Source: Pseudomonas sp. MM213 (GTDB taxonomy: Bacteria > Pseudomonadota > Gammaproteobacteria > Pseudomonadales > Pseudomonadaceae). From it: 64,000 nt of DNA. The DNA is taken from assembly GCF_020423045.1 (NCBI RefSeq), contig NZ_CP081943.1, forward strand, positions 744,001-808,000, written 5' to 3'. Positions 1 to 7,697 of the stretch are shown here, piece by piece; the stretch's first letter is position 1; every line of letters begins with the position of its first letter. A program made the translations under genes and the position numbers. The notes beneath the pieces are model-generated. The model saw nothing but the letters and a program-made list of their open reading frames with translations, did no database searches and had not been told where the DNA came from.

Positions 1-1
1 C

Positions 2-469
2 TGGGCCCACGCCGAGAAACTCTTGCAACGTACCTCGCTGCAAACCGCGCGCACGGCCATCGAACGTCAATTGCCGCCCGGCGAAACCCTGGAGACCTTC
101 CACAGCGACGATGCGCAGATCCAGCGCAACGTCGAGGCCATTCGCGCCGGCCGTTTGCCCAAGGCCCGGGACCTGGAGATCTACCCGAACGTCTGGCTCG
201 GCCCGAGCCTGTTCGGCTTCAACATCCTCGGCCCGGCAGCCGGCACTTACCTGGTGGGCAGCGCCGAGCAGGTCGCCGAGCGTATTCGCGAATACGAAGC
301 GCAGGGCACATCGGCATTCATTCTGTCCGGTTTCCCGCTGATCGATGAAGCGCACCGGGTGGCGGATCTACTGTTCCCGTTGCTCGATCTGGATCACGGT
401 TTCGACGTGCCGCAATTGGGTGTCAGCACACCGGCACCACGGCGTGTAGCAGTGACCGAGCGAGTCTGA
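2..469 (+). CDS. LLM class flavin-dependent monooxygenase, C-terminal part (5' end outside window)
   Basis: The frame is open from the first bases of the window and ends at a TGA at 467-469, so only the last 155 or so residues are seen. The stretch with IYPNVWLGPSLFG, then YLVGSAEQVAERIREYEAQG and FILSGFPLIDEAHRVADLLFPLL, matches the C-terminal region of SsuD/NtaA-type FMNH2-dependent monooxygenases. It is visibly related to the same part of the complete gene at 12059-13267. It lies 10 bp before a substrate-binding-protein gene and probably heads or sits in the same operon. The substrate is unknown; oxidative release of sulfite from an organosulfur compound is inferred from family and context. 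Confidence 0.85.
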   Translation, partial: WAHAEKLLQRTSLQTARTAIERQLPPGETLETFHSDDAQIQRNVEAIRAGRLPKARDLEIYPNVWLGPSLFGFNILGPAAGTYLVGSAEQVAERIREYEAQGTSAFILSGFPLIDEAHRVADLLFPLLDLDHGFDVPQLGVSTPAPRRVAVTERV

Positions 470-479
470 GGAGACAGCG

Positions 480-2048
480 ATGAACGAATTTTCCCGTCGC
501 CGGTTTCTCGGCAATGGCCTGGCGGTCAGTGGCGGCCTGTTGCTCGGCAGCAGCCTGCTCAGCGGATGCGACAGCGGGGCGCAGGTCAGCGGTGCGGCCG
601 CATTGTCCAGCACTCCGGTGCGCGGCGGTCGCTTGCGGGTCGGCATCATCGATGGCGATCAGTCGGGCAACCTCGACGCGCACAAACCGGTGGGCGGCGG
701 GATCATTCGCGGCTGGGCGCTGTACAGCAAGTTCTGGGAATGGAACACCGACGTCAGCACGCGCCTGGCCCTGGCCGAGTTTGCCGAGCCCAACGCCGAC
801 GCCAGCGCATGGACCATTCGCATCAAGCCGGGCCTGGAGTTCCATCACGGCAAGAGCATCGGCGCCGATGACATGCTGTTCTCGATCCTGCGCCTGACCG
901 ATCCGAAACTGGCGTCGCCATTCGCCGGTCTGGTGGGCGCGATCGACCGCAACGCGTTGCGCAAACTGGATGCGCGCACCATCGAAATCCGCTTCAAGGA
1001 AGGCCAGAGCTTTTACCCGCTGGATGAAACCCTGATCAGTTTCGGCGGCATCGTCCCCACCGATTACGATCCCGTCAGCAACCCGGTCGGCGCCGGCCCC
1101 TACAAGCTCAAGAGTTTCATTCCCGGCCAGCGCTCGCTTTATCAGCGCTTCGAGAATTACTACAAGCCCGGCCAACCCTATGCCGATGAACTGGAGATCA
1201 TCGAGTTCAAGGACCAGGTGTCCCGCGCCGCCGCCCTGCGCGCCGGGCAGATTGACGTGGCCAGCGGCGTGCAAGCCGAACACAGCGCACTGCTCAAGGC
1301 CGACTCGCGGCTGAGGTTGTACGCCTCGCCGAGCACCTCGTTCACCGGGTTCAATCTGAATCTGGCGAAGCAACCGTTTCAGGATCAGCGGGTGCGCCAG
1401 GCGTTCCGCCTGTTGGCCGACCGTCGCGAGTTGGTGGACCGTGGCCTCAACGGTTTCGGGCGCATCGCCAACGACCTGTATTCGCCCCACGACCCCACCT
1501 ATAACCACAGCATTGCCCAGCGTCCCTACGACCTGGAACAGGCGCGTTCGCTGTTGCGCCAGGCCGGGCAGACCGACCTGCGGGTGGAGCTGACCACCAC
1601 GCCGGGGCCGGGTGTCAACGCGGCGCTGGTGTTTGCGCAACAGGCGAAAAAGGCTGGGGTCGAGATCAAGGTCACTCAGGTCGATGGCTCGGTGTTCAAC
1701 GGTCCGCAACGGGAAAACTGGCTGCTGTCGCCGGGCTCCACACCGGCCCGGGGTTTTCTCGCGTCGGCGCTGCACAACGATGCGCCACAGGCCATCTACA
1801 ACCGCAGCAACTTCCACGATGAACGCTTCAGCGCGCTGTACCGCCAGGCGCTGGCGCAACCCGACCTTGAGCAACGCAAAGTGCTGGTGCACGAAGCGCA
1901 AGGCATTCAACACGAACGCGGTGGCTTGTTGATCTGGGGCTTCAACGATGTGCTGGACGCGGCATCGGTGCGGGTCGGCGGTTTGCAGCCTGAACAGACC
2001 ACGTTTGCCTCCTGGCGTTTTGATGAATTGTGGGTGAACCATGCCTGA
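480..2048 (+). CDS. ABC transporter substrate-binding lipoprotein, Opp/Dpp type (SBP family 5)
   Basis: 522 residues. The N-terminus has a twin-arginine-like motif (SRRRFLG) followed by a hydrophobic segment and a lipobox-like LLSGC, suggesting an exported lipoprotein. The body is typical of SBP_bac_5 proteins: GGRLRVGIIDGDQSGNLDAHKP, LALAEFAEPNADASAWTIRIKPG, GAGPYKLKSF. A TGAGGAGA ribosome-binding site precedes the ATG. It overlaps the downstream permease gene by 8 bp. A close paralogue lies at 10465-12054. The family binds peptides, nickel, glutathione and other small organics; here, next to LLM oxygenases, the ligand is more likely an organosulfur molecule (inference). Confidence 0.9.
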   Translation: MNEFSRRRFLGNGLAVSGGLLLGSSLLSGCDSGAQVSGAAALSSTPVRGGRLRVGIIDGDQSGNLDAHKPVGGGIIRGWALYSKFWEWNTDVSTRLALAEFAEPNADASAWTIRIKPGLEFHHGKSIGADDMLFSILRLTDPKLASPFAGLVGAIDRNALRKLDARTIEIRFKEGQSFYPLDETLISFGGIVPTDYDPVSNPVGAGPYKLKSFIPGQRSLYQRFENYYKPGQPYADELEIIEFKDQVSRAAALRAGQIDVASGVQAEHSALLKADSRLRLYASPSTSFTGFNLNLAKQPFQDQRVRQAFRLLADRRELVDRGLNGFGRIANDLYSPHDPTYNHSIAQRPYDLEQARSLLRQAGQTDLRVELTTTPGPGVNAALVFAQQAKKAGVEIKVTQVDGSVFNGPQRENWLLSPGSTPARGFLASALHNDAPQAIYNRSNFHDERFSALYRQALAQPDLEQRKVLVHEAQGIQHERGGLLIWGFNDVLDAASVRVGGLQPEQTTFASWRFDELWVNHA

Positions 2049-3102
2049 GCTTTCTTGCAAAGAACCCCGCACGCCAGCCTGGCTGTCGTGGTTTATCGGG
2101 CGCCTGGCTTACGGATTGTTGACGGCGTGGGTCATCAGCCTGGTGGTGTTCATCGCCACGCAGGCGCTGCCCTCGGACCCGGCCCGGGTGATTCTCGGCC
2201 CCGACGCGCCGCTGGAAAGCATCCTCACCTTGCAACGCCAGTTGGGTCTGGACCGGCCGATTCTCGAACAGTACCTGCGCTGGCTCGGGCACGCCCTGAG
2301 CGGCGAGCTCGGTGTGTCGCTCGACTCCAACGCGCCGGTCGGCAGCATTCTGTTCGGCCGTTTCGGCTACACCCTGGCGCTGCTCGCCGGGGTCATTGCG
2401 GTGGTGGTGCCGGCGGCGTTGTTGCTCGGCGTTTCCCTGGCGTTGCGCCGTGACAGTCGGCTGGATCGCTGGAGCCTGTCGCTGCTGATCTTCCTTAAAG
2501 CCACGCCGGGATTTCTGTTGGCCATCGGTCTGGTGCTGCTGTTTTCCATGCCGCACATGGACCTGTTGCCGGCGGTGTCGATCCTCGATCCGGACAAGTC
2601 GTTGCTGCGCCAATTGCAGTTCCTGGTGTTGCCGGTGTTGGCCCTGAGCCTGTCGGCATTGCCGTACCTGACGCGCATGGTGCGGGCCTCGATGATCGAG
2701 GCGCTGGAGTCCGATTACGTGATCGCTGCGCGCCTGCGCGGCATTCCCGAGTGGCGCATCGTCTGGCGCCACACGCTGCCCAACGCACTGATCCCGGCGA
2801 TTCAAGGCGTGGCGTTGACGCTGAGAACGCTGATCGGCGGCGCGCTGTTGGCCGAGGTGATTTTCAGTTACCCCGGCATTGGCACTTCGCTGAATTCGGC
2901 GATCCAGATGCGCGACTTGCCGATGGTCCAGGCCATCGTGCTGGTGATCACCCTCGGCGTGGTGTTGATCAACCTGCTCGCCGATCTGCTGACCGTGCTG
3001 CTTACGCCAAAACTGCGCACCGCCCGCCGCGTGACCATGATTCAGCGTAACCGCCGGGGCATTCAGCCGTGGTGGCGACGTTCCCCATCCAAGGCGCCTT
3101 GA
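2041..3102 (+). CDS. ABC transporter permease, DppB/OppB type
   Basis: 353 residues with an N-terminal membrane segment, the RQLGLDRPILEQYLRWL periplasmic region of DppB-like permeases, and an EAA-type cytoplasmic loop (AARLRGIPEWRIVWRHTLPNA) that contacts the ATPase. The last 30 or so residues are basic and non-membrane. The start overlaps the binding-protein gene by 8 bp, so translation is probably coupled. It forms the transmembrane heterodimer with the product of 3113-3958. Confidence 0.92.
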   Translation: MPELSCKEPRTPAWLSWFIGRLAYGLLTAWVISLVVFIATQALPSDPARVILGPDAPLESILTLQRQLGLDRPILEQYLRWLGHALSGELGVSLDSNAPVGSILFGRFGYTLALLAGVIAVVVPAALLLGVSLALRRDSRLDRWSLSLLIFLKATPGFLLAIGLVLLFSMPHMDLLPAVSILDPDKSLLRQLQFLVLPVLALSLSALPYLTRMVRASMIEALESDYVIAARLRGIPEWRIVWRHTLPNALIPAIQGVALTLRTLIGGALLAEVIFSYPGIGTSLNSAIQMRDLPMVQAIVLVITLGVVLINLLADLLTVLLTPKLRTARRVTMIQRNRRGIQPWWRRSPSKAP

Positions 3103-3112
3103 GAGGTAAAAC

Positions 3113-3958
3113 ATGACTGACTCCCGACGTTCGCGCTGGCAGGTCTGGCTGGCGGAACCGCAAACCCGCAAGGGCGCGCTGATCACTGCGCTGGTGGTGA
3201 CACTGGCGTTGTCTGGCCCGTGGCTGGCGCCGCACAGCCCGACGGAAATGCTTGGTTCGGTGTACGGCGCACCGGTTGGCGCGGCGTTGCTGGGCTATGA
3301 CTTTCTCGGGCACGACGTGGTGTCACGCTTGCTCAGTGGTGGCCTCTCGGTGTTGTGGATGTCGGTGGCGGCGGCCTCGATTGCGCTGTTGACCGGTAGC
3401 ACCCTGGGGTTGCTGGCGGGTTTTTCCCGGCGCCGGCTCGACCAATTGATTACCTGGCTGGCGGACGTGTCGCTGGCCTTTCCCGACCTGATTCTGGTGT
3501 TGTTGATTGTCTCCATGCTCGGCCGCGCGCCGTGGTTGATCGTGTTGACTGTGGCCATCGCGTTCACGCCCGGTGTGATCCGCCTGGCCCGTGGCAGTGC
3601 GGTGGCGGTGGCGGGGCAGGAGTTCGTCGAGGCCGCGCAGATGATGGGCTACTCGCGGCGGCGGATTCTGTTCAGGGAGATCCTGCCGAACATCCTCACG
3701 CCGCTGCTGGTGCATTTCGGCAACATGCTGACCTGGGGCGTCGGCATGCTCTCGGGCCTGAGTTTTCTCGGCTACGGCGTGGCGCCGCCGACCGCCGATT
3801 GGGGGCTGATGATCAATGAAAACCAGGCCGGTTTGCTGGTGCAGCCGTGGGCGGTGCTGGCCCCGGCGATCCTGATCGGCATTTTCGCCTATGGCACCAA
3901 TATCCTCGCTGAAGGCATCGGCCGCAGCAGTTCACGGATCGGAGAAAAGCAGCCATGA
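3113..3958 (+). CDS. ABC transporter permease, DppC/OppC type
   Basis: 281 residues. A first membrane segment after a short charged N-terminus, then the conserved GHDVVSRLLSGG motif of DppC-type permeases and an EAA loop (EAAQMMGYSRRRILFREILPN). A GAGAGGTAAA ribosome-binding site lies just upstream of the ATG. Its last 4 bp overlap the start of the ATPase gene (ATGA). It is the second membrane subunit of the importer. Confidence 0.92.
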   Translation: MTDSRRSRWQVWLAEPQTRKGALITALVVTLALSGPWLAPHSPTEMLGSVYGAPVGAALLGYDFLGHDVVSRLLSGGLSVLWMSVAAASIALLTGSTLGLLAGFSRRRLDQLITWLADVSLAFPDLILVLLIVSMLGRAPWLIVLTVAIAFTPGVIRLARGSAVAVAGQEFVEAAQMMGYSRRRILFREILPNILTPLLVHFGNMLTWGVGMLSGLSFLGYGVAPPTADWGLMINENQAGLLVQPWAVLAPAILIGIFAYGTNILAEGIGRSSSRIGEKQP

Positions 3959-5769
3959 ATGCGATTGCCGGGATCGAGTCCCGCCCGCCGGTGACCACTG
4001 CCGGGGTGTTGCAGGTGCGGGATTTGCGGGTCGAGTTGGCGGGACAGATTGACGTGCTGTCCGGGGTTTCGTTCAGCCTTGAGGCGGGCGAGATTCTGGG
4101 GTTGGTCGGCGAGTCCGGCTCCGGCAAGACGACCCTGGCCACCGCGTTGCTCGCCCATGCCCGACGCGGGGCGCGGATTGTCGGCGGGCAGGTCGAGGTG
4201 TCCGGTCATTCGCTGCTGACCCTGGAGGGCGAAGCGTTGCGCCGGGCCCGTGGCAGCCTGATCGGCTACGTCGCGCAGGACCCGGCGACGGCGCTGAACC
4301 CGGCGCTGCGCATCGGCAGTCTGCTGCGCGAAACCCTCGGTGCGCATCAGATTGAACTGGATCGTGCGGCGCAACAGCAGCGCATCGTCGATACCTTGCG
4401 TGATGTTGGCTTGCCAGATGATGCAGCGTTTTTGCGGCGCTTCCCCCATCAGCTCTCCGGTGGGCAGCAGCAACGGGTGATGCTGGCGCTGGCGTTTGTC
4501 CTGCGTCCGCAGTTGATCGTCCTCGATGAACCGACCACGGCGCTGGACGTCACCACTCAGGCGCACATCCTCGCGACCTTGCGCCGCTTGTGCAAAAGCC
4601 TCGGCGTGGCGGCGGTGTACGTGTCCCACGACCTTGCGGTGATCAAGGACCTGGTCGACCGGGTGATGGTGATGTATGCCGGGCGCATCGTCGAAGTCGC
4701 CGACCGTGAAGCGTTGTTCACGCGGCCGGCTCATCCGTACACCCGAGGCCTGCTGGCGGCGATTCCCGATGTGGCGCAACGTCGCGATTTGCAGGCGATC
4801 CCGGGGCATGCCCCGGCACCGGGGCAGCGACCGCACGGCTGTGCTTTCGCGCCTCGGTGTTCGCGTCGCACCGCCGAGTGCTCGCAGGCTGAGCCGGCCT
4901 TGCACGACCTGTCTTCAGCGCAGCGAGTGGCGTGTCTCGATCCGCATCTTCAGGCCTTGCAGCTAGTTGCCCAGGCGCCGGTGTCGGCTGTCGATGTGCC
5001 GGTGGAGCGGGCGCCGTTGCTGGAGATCAAAGACTTGAACGTGGCCTACGATCGACAGGTGTTGTTCGACGTTTCTCTGCGGGTGGCCGCCGGGGAATGC
5101 CTGGCGCTGGTGGGCGAATCCGGTTCCGGCAAGACTAGCCTGGCCCGGGCCATCGCCGGGCTCGGGGAAAACGCCGAGGGCGACTTGCACTATGCGGGTG
5201 TGCCGCTGAGCTTGTCGGCCCGCCGACGTGACGGGCGGCAACGGCACCAGATTCAGTACATTTTTCAGAACCCGTACCGGGCACTGAACCCGCGACAAAC
5301 CGTTTACCAGACCCTGAGTGCGCCGCTGGAACACTTCTTCGGCATCAAGGGCAGTGTTGCGCGCCAGCGCGTGGATGCGGTGCTCAAGCGGGTGTCGCTG
5401 CCGGCGTCGGTGGCCGATCTGTATCCGCACAGCCTGTCCGGCGGCGAGCGCCAGCGCGTGGCCATTGCCCGGGCGCTGGTGTGTGAGCCGAAACTGCTGA
5501 TCTGCGATGAAATTACCTCGGCGCTGGACGTGTCGGTGCAGGCTTCGATCCTGGCGTTGTTGCGGCAATTGCAACTCGAAGGGCTGACCCTGCTGTTCGT
5601 CACCCACGACCTCGGCGTGGTTCGCGCGATTGCCGACCGGGTGTTGGTGCTGAAGCTGGGAAGGGTGGTGGAGCAGGGGGCGGTGGACGATGTGCTGGAT
5701 CAGCCGCAGGCGGCGTATACGCGTACGTTGCTGGAGAACTCGCCGACGTTGGGCGGTGGATCTTTGTAG
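3955..5769 (+). CDS. ABC transporter ATP-binding protein, fused DppD-DppF type double ATPase
   Basis: 604 residues carrying two complete nucleotide-binding domains. Domain 1 has Walker A GESGSGKT near residues 52-59 and signature LSGGQQQR near 167. Domain 2 has GESGSGKT near 387 and LSGGERQR near 494. Between them is the cysteine-containing oligopeptide/dipeptide C-terminal segment (HGCAFAPRCSRRTAEC, near 296) found in Opp/Dpp ATPases. The fusion supplies both ATPase sites of one importer. It is the last gene of the operon and is followed by a REP doublet. Confidence 0.92.
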   Translation: MNAIAGIESRPPVTTAGVLQVRDLRVELAGQIDVLSGVSFSLEAGEILGLVGESGSGKTTLATALLAHARRGARIVGGQVEVSGHSLLTLEGEALRRARGSLIGYVAQDPATALNPALRIGSLLRETLGAHQIELDRAAQQQRIVDTLRDVGLPDDAAFLRRFPHQLSGGQQQRVMLALAFVLRPQLIVLDEPTTALDVTTQAHILATLRRLCKSLGVAAVYVSHDLAVIKDLVDRVMVMYAGRIVEVADREALFTRPAHPYTRGLLAAIPDVAQRRDLQAIPGHAPAPGQRPHGCAFAPRCSRRTAECSQAEPALHDLSSAQRVACLDPHLQALQLVAQAPVSAVDVPVERAPLLEIKDLNVAYDRQVLFDVSLRVAAGECLALVGESGSGKTSLARAIAGLGENAEGDLHYAGVPLSLSARRRDGRQRHQIQYIFQNPYRALNPRQTVYQTLSAPLEHFFGIKGSVARQRVDAVLKRVSLPASVADLYPHSLSGGERQRVAIARALVCEPKLLICDEITSALDVSVQASILALLRQLQLEGLTLLFVTHDLGVVRAIADRVLVLKLGRVVEQGAVDDVLDQPQAAYTRTLLENSPTLGGGSL

Positions 5770-5780
5770 GCAGCTACCAT

Positions 5781-5877
5781 CGCCATCGCCAGCAAGCCGG
5801 CTCCTACAGAGTATGTGTGTGTACGCAGAAATGTGGCGCGACACAAACCTGTAGGAGCCGGCTTGCTGGCGATGGCG
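5781..5877. repeat. REP doublet (BIME), left flank of the RAYT relic
   Basis: Two head-to-head REP units, each built on GGAGCCGGCTTGCTGGCGAT, enclose about 40 bp. The same doublet, including the spacer (with minor substitutions), recurs at 6459-6555 on the other side of the RAYT relic. Confidence 0.9.
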
Positions 5878-5971
5878 ATCGTCCAGACACATCCGGAACC
5901 GAATTCTGGCAACGGCCTCCCTCCTGCGCACTAGCCTTGTGTTTCTCCCAAAAACACAGGAGGGCAATGGA

Positions 5972-6430
5972 ATGCCCGATCTTCCCCACGCTAACCACCT
6001 GCGCGCCGGGCGCTATTCCGAATCCGGCCAAATCTAACTGCTCACTGCCGTCACCCATAACCGTGATCCCGTCTTTGCCAATTGGCGTGCGGGACGCTTG
6101 GTGGTGGAACAGTTTCGCCAGGCACAGACCGAGGAATGGGCCGACTCCCTGGTCTGGGTGGTGATGCCGGATCACTTCCATTGGCTGCTCGAATTGAAGA
6201 ACAGCACATTGCCGGCGTTGATGTTGGCGACCAAATCGCGCAGTGCCAGGGCGGTGAATGCACGTCTGCAACGCAGGGGGGCGCTTTGGCAAAGAGGCTT
6301 TCATGATCGGGCGATTCGTCGGGAGGAGGATTTGTTGGCGGTGGCGCGATATATCGTAGCCAATCCATTGCGCGCGGGGCTTGTCACGCGCGTGCATGAT
6401 TATCCGCTGTGGGATGCCAAGTGGCTGTAG
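5972..6430 (+). pseudogene. REP-associated tyrosine transposase (RAYT, Y1/IS200-like) with an in-frame stop
   Basis: A strong AGGAGG at 5958-5963 precedes the ATG. The frame would encode 152 residues, a usual RAYT length, but codon 22 (6035-6037) is TAA in a context (GQI-stop-LLTAV) where RAYTs normally have tyrosine. After the stop the frame is intact: the HUH-like motif HFHWLLEL, the KNSTLPALM segment, REEDLLAVARYIVANPLRAG with the probable catalytic Tyr, and a natural end. It is flanked by near-identical REP doublets. RAYTs are single-stranded DNA transposases linked to REP spread. Either it is freshly inactivated, or a downstream start such as the GTGs near 6098 gives a truncated product. 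Confidence 0.85.
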
Positions 6431-6458
6431 CCGGGATAGTCGGTGGTGGCTGTCAGGC

Positions 6459-6555
6459 CGCCATCGCCAGCAAGCCGGCTCCTACAGAGTCCGTGTATGT
6501 ACGCAGAGTTGTGGCGCGACACAAATCTGTAGGAGCCGGCTTGCTGCGGGCGGCG
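6459..6555. repeat. REP doublet (BIME), right flank of the RAYT relic
   Basis: Nearly the same sequence as 5781-5877, including the spacer with GTACGCAGA and GTGGCGCGACACAAA. The right end differs: it reads GCTGCGGGCGGCG where the left copy reads GCTGGCGATGGCG. With the left copy it brackets the RAYT relic. Confidence 0.9.
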
Positions 6556-6578
6556 TTCCGACGATTCGATGGTGAACG

Positions 6579-7664
6579 CTACGCCACCCGCGCCTTGCGC
6601 CGCCGTACTTCCTCGCGCACCGCCGGGATGATCCAGCGGCCGTAATCGACGGTGTCGTACAGCGGGTCATAACCACGATTGAGGAAGGTGGTCACGCCCA
6701 GGTCGACGTAATCGAGCAACGCCTGGGCCACGGTTTCCGGGGTGCCGACCAGGGCGGTGGTGTCGCCGTAGGCGCCGACGGCGGTGGCGGTGGGCATCCA
6801 CAGGGCGCGGTCGTGACGATCACCCTGTGCCGCAGCGGCGAGCAAGCGTTCGGAGCCGGTGCCCTTGATGCGTTTTTGCCAGGGGCTGCCGGCGGCGAAC
6901 TGTGGATTGGCCTTGATCTGTTCCAGAATCTGCTCCGCCCGCTGCCACGCCAATTCTTCGGTCGCCCCCAGAATCAAGCGCACGGACAGGCTCACCCGTG
7001 GCGCTTCCACGCCCGCCGCACTTGCCGCCGCGCGCAGTTTGCCGATCTGTTCGGCGACGCCGCTCAGCGGTTCGCCCCACAGCGCATACAGATCCGCGTG
7101 TTTCACCGCGATCTGATAGGCAATGTCCGACGACCCGCCAAAGGAAATCGGAATGTGCGGCTGCTGCAATGGCTTGACCGGCGAGAAGGCGCCCTTGATG
7201 TTGAAATACTGCCCCTCGAAGTCGAACGGTTCTTCAGCCGTCCAGGTGCGCCGGACGATCTCCAGGTACTCATCGGTGCGCTTGTAGCGTTCGATCTTGT
7301 CCAGCAGGAAGTCGCCTTCCTGGGGTTCGGCGGTGATGCCGGTAATCGCATGCAGGCGAATCCGCCCGCCGCCGGTGGTGTGATCGAGTGTCGCGAAGGC
7401 TCGGGCAGCGGCGGTGGGGGCGTTCAATGCCGGACGATGGGCGATCATGAAACCCAGGCGCTCGGTGTGCGCCGCCGCGTAGGCCGCAATCTGCAAACTG
7501 TCCGCGCTGCCCGGGCCGCTGGCGATCAGCACCCGGTCGAAGCCTGCGTGTTCATGGGCACGGGCGTGGTGGCGGATAAAGTCCAGATCGAAATCCGCGC
7601 TGCGAATGCCACGGGTCTCGGACCACTGGCGGGGGAAAATCATGCCGACAAATTCAATGGACAT
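6579..7664 (-). CDS. LLM class flavin-dependent monooxygenase
   Basis: 361 residues, full length for the luciferase-like SsuD group. The N-terminus MSIEFVGMIFPRQWSE and motifs such as FDRVLIASGPGSADSLQIAAYAA, TGGGRIRLHAITG and FEGQYFNIKGAFSPVKPLQQPHIPISFGGSS (flavin phosphate region) support the call. Such enzymes use FMNH2 and O2 to cleave C-S bonds in sulfonates or sulfones, or oxidise amines. It is the last gene of a minus-strand cluster after the TonB receptor, 33 bp away. No dedicated flavin reductase lies next to it. Confidence 0.9.
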   Translation of the reverse strand: MSIEFVGMIFPRQWSETRGIRSADFDLDFIRHHARAHEHAGFDRVLIASGPGSADSLQIAAYAAAHTERLGFMIAHRPALNAPTAAARAFATLDHTTGGGRIRLHAITGITAEPQEGDFLLDKIERYKRTDEYLEIVRRTWTAEEPFDFEGQYFNIKGAFSPVKPLQQPHIPISFGGSSDIAYQIAVKHADLYALWGEPLSGVAEQIGKLRAAASAAGVEAPRVSLSVRLILGATEELAWQRAEQILEQIKANPQFAAGSPWQKRIKGTGSERLLAAAAQGDRHDRALWMPTATAVGAYGDTTALVGTPETVAQALLDYVDLGVTTFLNRGYDPLYDTVDYGRWIIPAVREEVRRRKARVA

Positions 7665-7697
7665 GGAACACTCCTGATAGCGATAGGTGCGGCTGCG

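Noticed and set aside
423..2072. Long open frame on the minus strand opposite the SBP gene
   Set aside because: High-GC antisense shadow; the plus-strand protein has clear family motifs.
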